From Bradyrhizobium sp. SZCCT0148 (GTDB lineage: Bacteria > Pseudomonadota > Alphaproteobacteria > Rhizobiales > Xanthobacteraceae), in NCBI RefSeq assembly GCF_018129985.1, contig NZ_JAFCKT010000011.1, positions 1-64,000 of the forward strand: a DNA stretch of 64,000 nt. Reading direction: 5' to 3'. The stretch's first letter is position 1; every line of letters starts with the position of its first letter. The notes under the pieces are model-generated. The model saw nothing but the letters and a program-made list of their open reading frames with translations, was not told where the DNA came from and ran no database searches. Below, in pieces: positions 61,078 through 64,000 of the stretch. A program made the translations under genes and the position numbers.

Positions 61078-61494
61078 CGTGCTGGTTCCTTGAAGCGACT
61101 CCGGACTCCGCAGGGGTGGGCTGGAGCCGGAGCCGCCAAAGTGCCGGCGTTATGGGGACCCCGGCGCGGACCAATGTGCGGCCGATGCTCCGGTTCCTAT
61201 TCGCGAAGACGGCGGCCCCATCGTGGGCGCGACGAATTTCGTCCGGTGGGACCGCCGGTCGGCTTCGCGCGTGAGGAGGTTCGCGTGCCGACATAAGAGA
61301 TACGTTGGACGCACATCCGGATTTCCGACTGGCCACCTTAAATTCCTGTCATGTGGTCGGCCACGGTGAGATACGGCTCGAAGGGCCGAAAGTTTCAAAC
61401 CGCGCCCGAGAATGTTTCGCGTGCTGCGTGATCGCATTAGGAACGAGGCCACTTCGCGCGACGTTGGCCCGCACACACGAACCAGGAGTTTTCC
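61078..61494. other. 417-bp gap without a supported gene
   Basis: No frame here is convincing. The segment holds the upstream region of the Met-rich protein gene at 61495. No clear repeat or strong hairpin was seen. Confidence 0.4.
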
Positions 61495-61770
61495 ATGAAG
61501 AAGATGATCATCGCGTCCGCCGCTCTCGCTCTGATGTGCGGCTCTGCTTTCGCCCAGAACACCGGTCCCGCTCCGCAGTCCGACAACATGCAGAAGCCGG
61601 GCATGCACAACACCGAGAAGGGTTCGATGCACAAGGGCACGACCGGCATGAACACCGGTACAAACGGCATGGCCAAGGGCGGCATGCAGCCCGACGCGTC
61701 CGGCCAGGGCGGTTCCGGTCCGGGCAGCGACCAGGGCGGCACCAAGGTGGCCCCCGGCAATATGAAGTAA
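61495..61770 (+). CDS. Small exported Met/Gly-rich protein
   Basis: 91 residues. AGGAG six bases before the ATG. Signal peptide to about 20 (SAFAQN). The mature part is low-complexity with repeated GMHNTEKGSMHKGTTGMNTG and GMAKGGMQPD, so Met, His and Lys are spread evenly. It may bind copper or act as an extracellular or periplasmic filler; similar proteins are common in Bradyrhizobium. A terminator follows. Confidence 0.75.
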   Translation: MKKMIIASAALALMCGSAFAQNTGPAPQSDNMQKPGMHNTEKGSMHKGTTGMNTGTNGMAKGGMQPDASGQGGSGPGSDQGGTKVAPGNMK

Positions 61771-61795
61771 GTCGGTCGTTACAATGCAAATCGAG

Positions 61796-61822
61796 GGCTC
61801 CGCAGATTGCGGGGCCTTTTTT
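61796..61822 (+). terminator. Intrinsic terminator of the Met-rich gene
   Basis: GGCTCCGCA (61796-61804) pairs with TGCGGGGCC (61808-61816) with one G-T pair and a three-base loop, followed by six T (61817-61822). It lies 26 bp past the stop of the Met-rich gene. Confidence 0.88.
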
Positions 61823-61958
61823 GCCTGCAGTTTGCGTGCCTCGCACAGACGGCGAACATGTCCGCGATTTAACCGCCGGGCTTGAGTTCTTTTGCTGATC
61901 GGAAACGTATCTCTGCATGGGTGTCGCAGAATGCGGCACCATGATCCGGAGTCATCGC

Positions 61959-62216
61959 ATGCATCGTCATTTGTCCATCGCGGCCCTTGCCGCCGTTGCC
62001 GCACTCACGATCGGCGGAGCCTACTCTGCCGCGTCCGCAAGAGAGCTCGTGCAAGACAGCTACTGCCTGCAGGGACGCCAGTCCGGCTACCCCGGCAATT
62101 GTCAGTTCTCCAGCTATCGACAGTGCATGGCGACTGCGAGCGGCACCAACCAGGGCTGCGGCATCAATCCGATGAGAGCCTACGCACCGCAACGCCAGAC
62201 GCAACGCGTCCGGTAA
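61959..62216 (+). CDS. Exported DUF3551 protein
   Basis: 85 residues from the ATG at 61959 with GGAG eight bases upstream. Signal peptide to about 28. The mature part has the DUF3551 Cys pattern: DSYCLQGRQSGYPGNCQFSS, then QCMATASGTNQGCG, with four Cys likely in two disulfides. A widespread small exported family of Bradyrhizobium with unknown role. Confidence 0.78.
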   Translation: MHRHLSIAALAAVAALTIGGAYSAASARELVQDSYCLQGRQSGYPGNCQFSSYRQCMATASGTNQGCGINPMRAYAPQRQTQRVR

Positions 62217-62278
62217 AACAGTCAAAGCGAACAGGGGCGCCGGCAACGGCGCCTTTGTTCGAGGTGCCAGGGGCGATC

Positions 62279-62551
62279 ATGTCTCGGATCCTGCAATGGT
62301 TCTTTCGAAACCGAAAAACCGGCGAGATCACCATCGCCCAGGCGCCCAATCTCGTGCTCTGGGTCGTCATCGTGGCCGGCGTCCTTCGCTGGATCTGGCC
62401 TTGGCCAGGCACCTCCGCCACGGTCCTGGACATCGTTTTCAGAGGCGGGCTCGTGGTCTGGGCACTCGACGAGATCTTTCGCGGCGTGAATCCATGGCGT
62501 CGCTGTCTCGGCGGAGCCGTCCTGATCTATGAGCTCGCGATCCTTCTGTGA
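62279..62551 (+). CDS. Small membrane protein, function unknown
   Basis: 90 residues. The N-terminus is basic and soluble (MSRILQWFFRNRKTGEITIA), followed by two or three short hydrophobic segments (LVLWVVIVAGVLRWIW, VFRGGLVVWALDEIFRG, LGGAVLIYELAILL). Likely inner membrane with the N-terminus inside. The start is 62 bp after the DUF3551 stop, so they may share a transcript. Recognised as a common Bradyrhizobium hypothetical protein. Confidence 0.6.
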   Translation: MSRILQWFFRNRKTGEITIAQAPNLVLWVVIVAGVLRWIWPWPGTSATVLDIVFRGGLVVWALDEIFRGVNPWRRCLGGAVLIYELAILL

Positions 62552-62565
62552 TCGCAGGCGTCCTC

Positions 62566-63069
62566 TCACTGTTTCGATCCGGTCCAGCTTCCGACGCATC
62601 CGTCGGACCGCCTGAACGTGCCGGACCCGCTGCGGCCCGAAAACCGGCCGGACATTGTCCAGCTCAAACCTCCCGCAGCTCCCGTTCCCGACACGCCGCC
62701 ATTCGGACTGACGCGCCCGGTGCCGTATTGCCCCACCATCGTGCCGCTGGTGATGACCACCGTGTCGGTGGAGCCGGCGCAGGTTTGGCCGACGCTGGTC
62801 AAGACCCAGGCTCCGTCATAACTGCCGCCTCCGCCGCTCCGTTGCGGCGCGCGACCCGGCGCTTCCTCGGCGGGCGCGCTGCGCCGTGCGGGCTTTGCGG
62901 GCTCGGCGGCACGAGGCGTCTGGCGCGATCCGGACAGCGACTTTTCGTCATTGCCGATGCTGCCACCGGCGCTGCCCGACTGCGCATGCGCCATATCAGG
63001 CACGGCGGCAAGTGCAAGCCCGGCTGACAACAGGGCGCCTCCAAGAGCACGTCGAATCTGGTTTTTCAT
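62566..63069 (-). CDS. Exported low-complexity protein with C-terminal beta-rich domain
   Basis: 167 residues. Signal peptide to about 29 (DMAHAQ). Residues 30-80 are Gly/Ser/Pro/Ala-rich. The C-terminal domain (about 83-167) has SYDGAWVLTSVGQTCAGSTD and a Gly-rich repeat VSPNGGVSGTGAAGGLSWTM, closing with RRSDGCVGSW; two Cys may pair. Periplasmic or surface role unknown. Convergent with the previous gene. Confidence 0.65.
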   Translation of the reverse strand: MKNQIRRALGGALLSAGLALAAVPDMAHAQSGSAGGSIGNDEKSLSGSRQTPRAAEPAKPARRSAPAEEAPGRAPQRSGGGGSYDGAWVLTSVGQTCAGSTDTVVITSGTMVGQYGTGRVSPNGGVSGTGAAGGLSWTMSGRFSGRSGSGTFRRSDGCVGSWTGSKQ

Positions 63070-63317
63070 CTTGCATGGGTCTCAAATGGATTGGCTTCGA
63101 ATGCGTCGGTTTCAAATGAGCAGCCCGGACAATCGATCCCACCGGGATTGGGCCGCGCCAGCAGCGTAGCAAGATTTGCCGGTCGGGCCGCAGTCGTCAA
63201 GCGCAGCCTGATCCGCTGCCGGGACTGCTCCGCGGCCGATCGTATTGCCAACGCGCGCATGTGCCACTACGCTTTACCACAAGTAGCTTAAACGGTCCCG
63301 CGATCGGCCGCACGTTC

Positions 63318-64000
63318 ATGCCCAAATTCCTGCGCATCGGAGTCCTTCAGTCCAACGTATCCGGCTATACGTCGAAGGCGTGGTGCGTTCGGCGGATTGG
63401 TTCAGCGGTGTTCCTGAAGTGGGGCGCCGTGGAGGTGCAGGGCGCCGGCGATGGGCGAAGAGTCTACTGGACGCGACTGCCGCAGCAGAAGACAGTTCGC
63501 TGCCGCACGCCGCAGCGCGCGCAGGACTATGCCAAAGCCGCCATCGCCCGGCGCCGCAGCCATCGCTACGAACCGCTGGCCGGACCGATCACGCTGCGGC
63601 GTCGATCCGCCGAGCAGAGCGCCGAGCTCAAGCAGGCGCTCGCCACCATCCTGATCGTCGATATCGTCCGCTCCACCGAACAGGCGGCGAAGCTCGGCGA
63701 CGCGCGTTGGACCAAGGTCATGGGCCACTATTATGCGGCTGTGCGGAAGGAGCTGAAGAACACGCGCGGCAAGGAAGTGGTGACGACCGGCGACGGCGTG
63801 CTGGCGACATTCAAGGCGCCGGCTTCCGGCGTGCGCTGCGCGACTGCGATCCAGAAGGCCGTGCGGACGCTCGGGCTCGAGATCAGGGTGGGCCTTCATG
63901 CCGGCGAATACAGTGTGAGCGGGGGCGAGATGGTCGGTCTCGCGTTTCACATCGGCACGCGCGTCGCCGCCAAGGCGCGCGCCGGCGAGGTCCTGGTCTC
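63318..64000 (+). CDS. WGR-like domain fused to a class III nucleotide cyclase (cut by window end)
   Basis: At least 227 residues, open to the right edge. From the ATG at 63318 residues about 1-90 read like a WGR-type domain (VFLKWGAVEVQGAGDGRRVY, then TVRCRTPQRAQDYAKAAIAR). The cyclase catalytic domain starts near 105: ATILIVDIVRSTEQAAKLG with the first metal Asp, then EVVTTGDGVLATFKAP with the second, and IRVGLHAGEYSVSGGEMVGL. The final part lies outside. No ribosome site is clear. A WGR-cyclase fusion is an unusual architecture. Confidence 0.75.
   Translation, partial: MPKFLRIGVLQSNVSGYTSKAWCVRRIGSAVFLKWGAVEVQGAGDGRRVYWTRLPQQKTVRCRTPQRAQDYAKAAIARRRSHRYEPLAGPITLRRRSAEQSAELKQALATILIVDIVRSTEQAAKLGDARWTKVMGHYYAAVRKELKNTRGKEVVTTGDGVLATFKAPASGVRCATAIQKAVRTLGLEIRVGLHAGEYSVSGGEMVGLAFHIGTRVAAKARAGEVLV

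Overview
The window is high-GC alphaproteobacterial DNA. Gene content, codon use and the dispersed intergenic palindromes (units at about 105-242, 3314-3395, 30633-30719 and 37996-38027) point to Bradyrhizobium or a close relative. This assignment comes from recognising protein families and repeats, not from a database search. No rRNA or tRNA gene was seen.

Layout. (1) 1-3.4 kb: a small membrane protein and the flagellar export gate gene flhA, with a CtrA-like box and a hairpin upstream of flhA. (2) About 3.4-14.4 kb: an integrative element. Its tyrosine integrase lies at the right end. Inside are an AlpA-type HTH protein, a primase-polymerase and a RepA-like ATPase, preceded by iteron-like repeats and a large dyad that could be a replication origin. 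It also carries a GIY-YIG-like protein, a two-gene DUF5343/TIGR02391 module, small membrane proteins, the 3' relic of a second integrase, and a left-end operon with a DUF5681-like phage-type protein. The integrase/AlpA/primase/Rep layout resembles phage satellites (PICI or P4-like) or integrative mobilizable elements. The element seems to interrupt a copy of the genus-specific palindromic repeat. (3) 14.5-18.9 kb: a periplasmic copper-handling cluster (CusF-like protein, cupredoxin, multicopper oxidase, TolC-like lipoprotein, small lipoprotein, His-rich secreted protein). (4) 19-27 kb: an MFS transporter, DUF4864 and cupin proteins, LysR and TetR regulators, and a three-subunit molybdenum aldehyde oxidoreductase (PaoABC-like).

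(5) 27-43 kb: amine and amino-acid metabolism. It holds two XRE-cupin regulators, an omega-aminotransferase, DadA, a polar amino-acid ABC transporter, a PuuB-like oxidase, gamma-glutamyltransferase, an enoyl-CoA hydratase and an acetylpolyamine-amidohydrolase-like protein. Within it are a PQQ-type sugar dehydrogenase fused to a cytochrome c domain with an overlapping SMP-30-like gene, and a phosphopantetheinyl transferase. (6) 44-48 kb: a surface-polysaccharide patch (DUF6492, exported GH10 enzyme, Wzx-like flippase). (7) 48-56 kb: a complete branched-chain/amide-type ABC transporter (binding protein, LivH, LivM, LivG, LivF), a second binding protein and a CaiB-type CoA-transferase. LivF has arginine in place of the Walker A lysine. 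(8) 56-64 kb: an L,D-transpeptidase with a second inactive-looking half, a methyltransferase, an SDR relic, HutD, two class III nucleotide cyclases (the second cut by the window end), and several small secreted or membrane proteins.

The best candidate for something undescribed is the integrative element: its putative origin, a possible antisense transcript facing the primase leader, and the DUF5343/TIGR02391 pair as a possible defence cargo.
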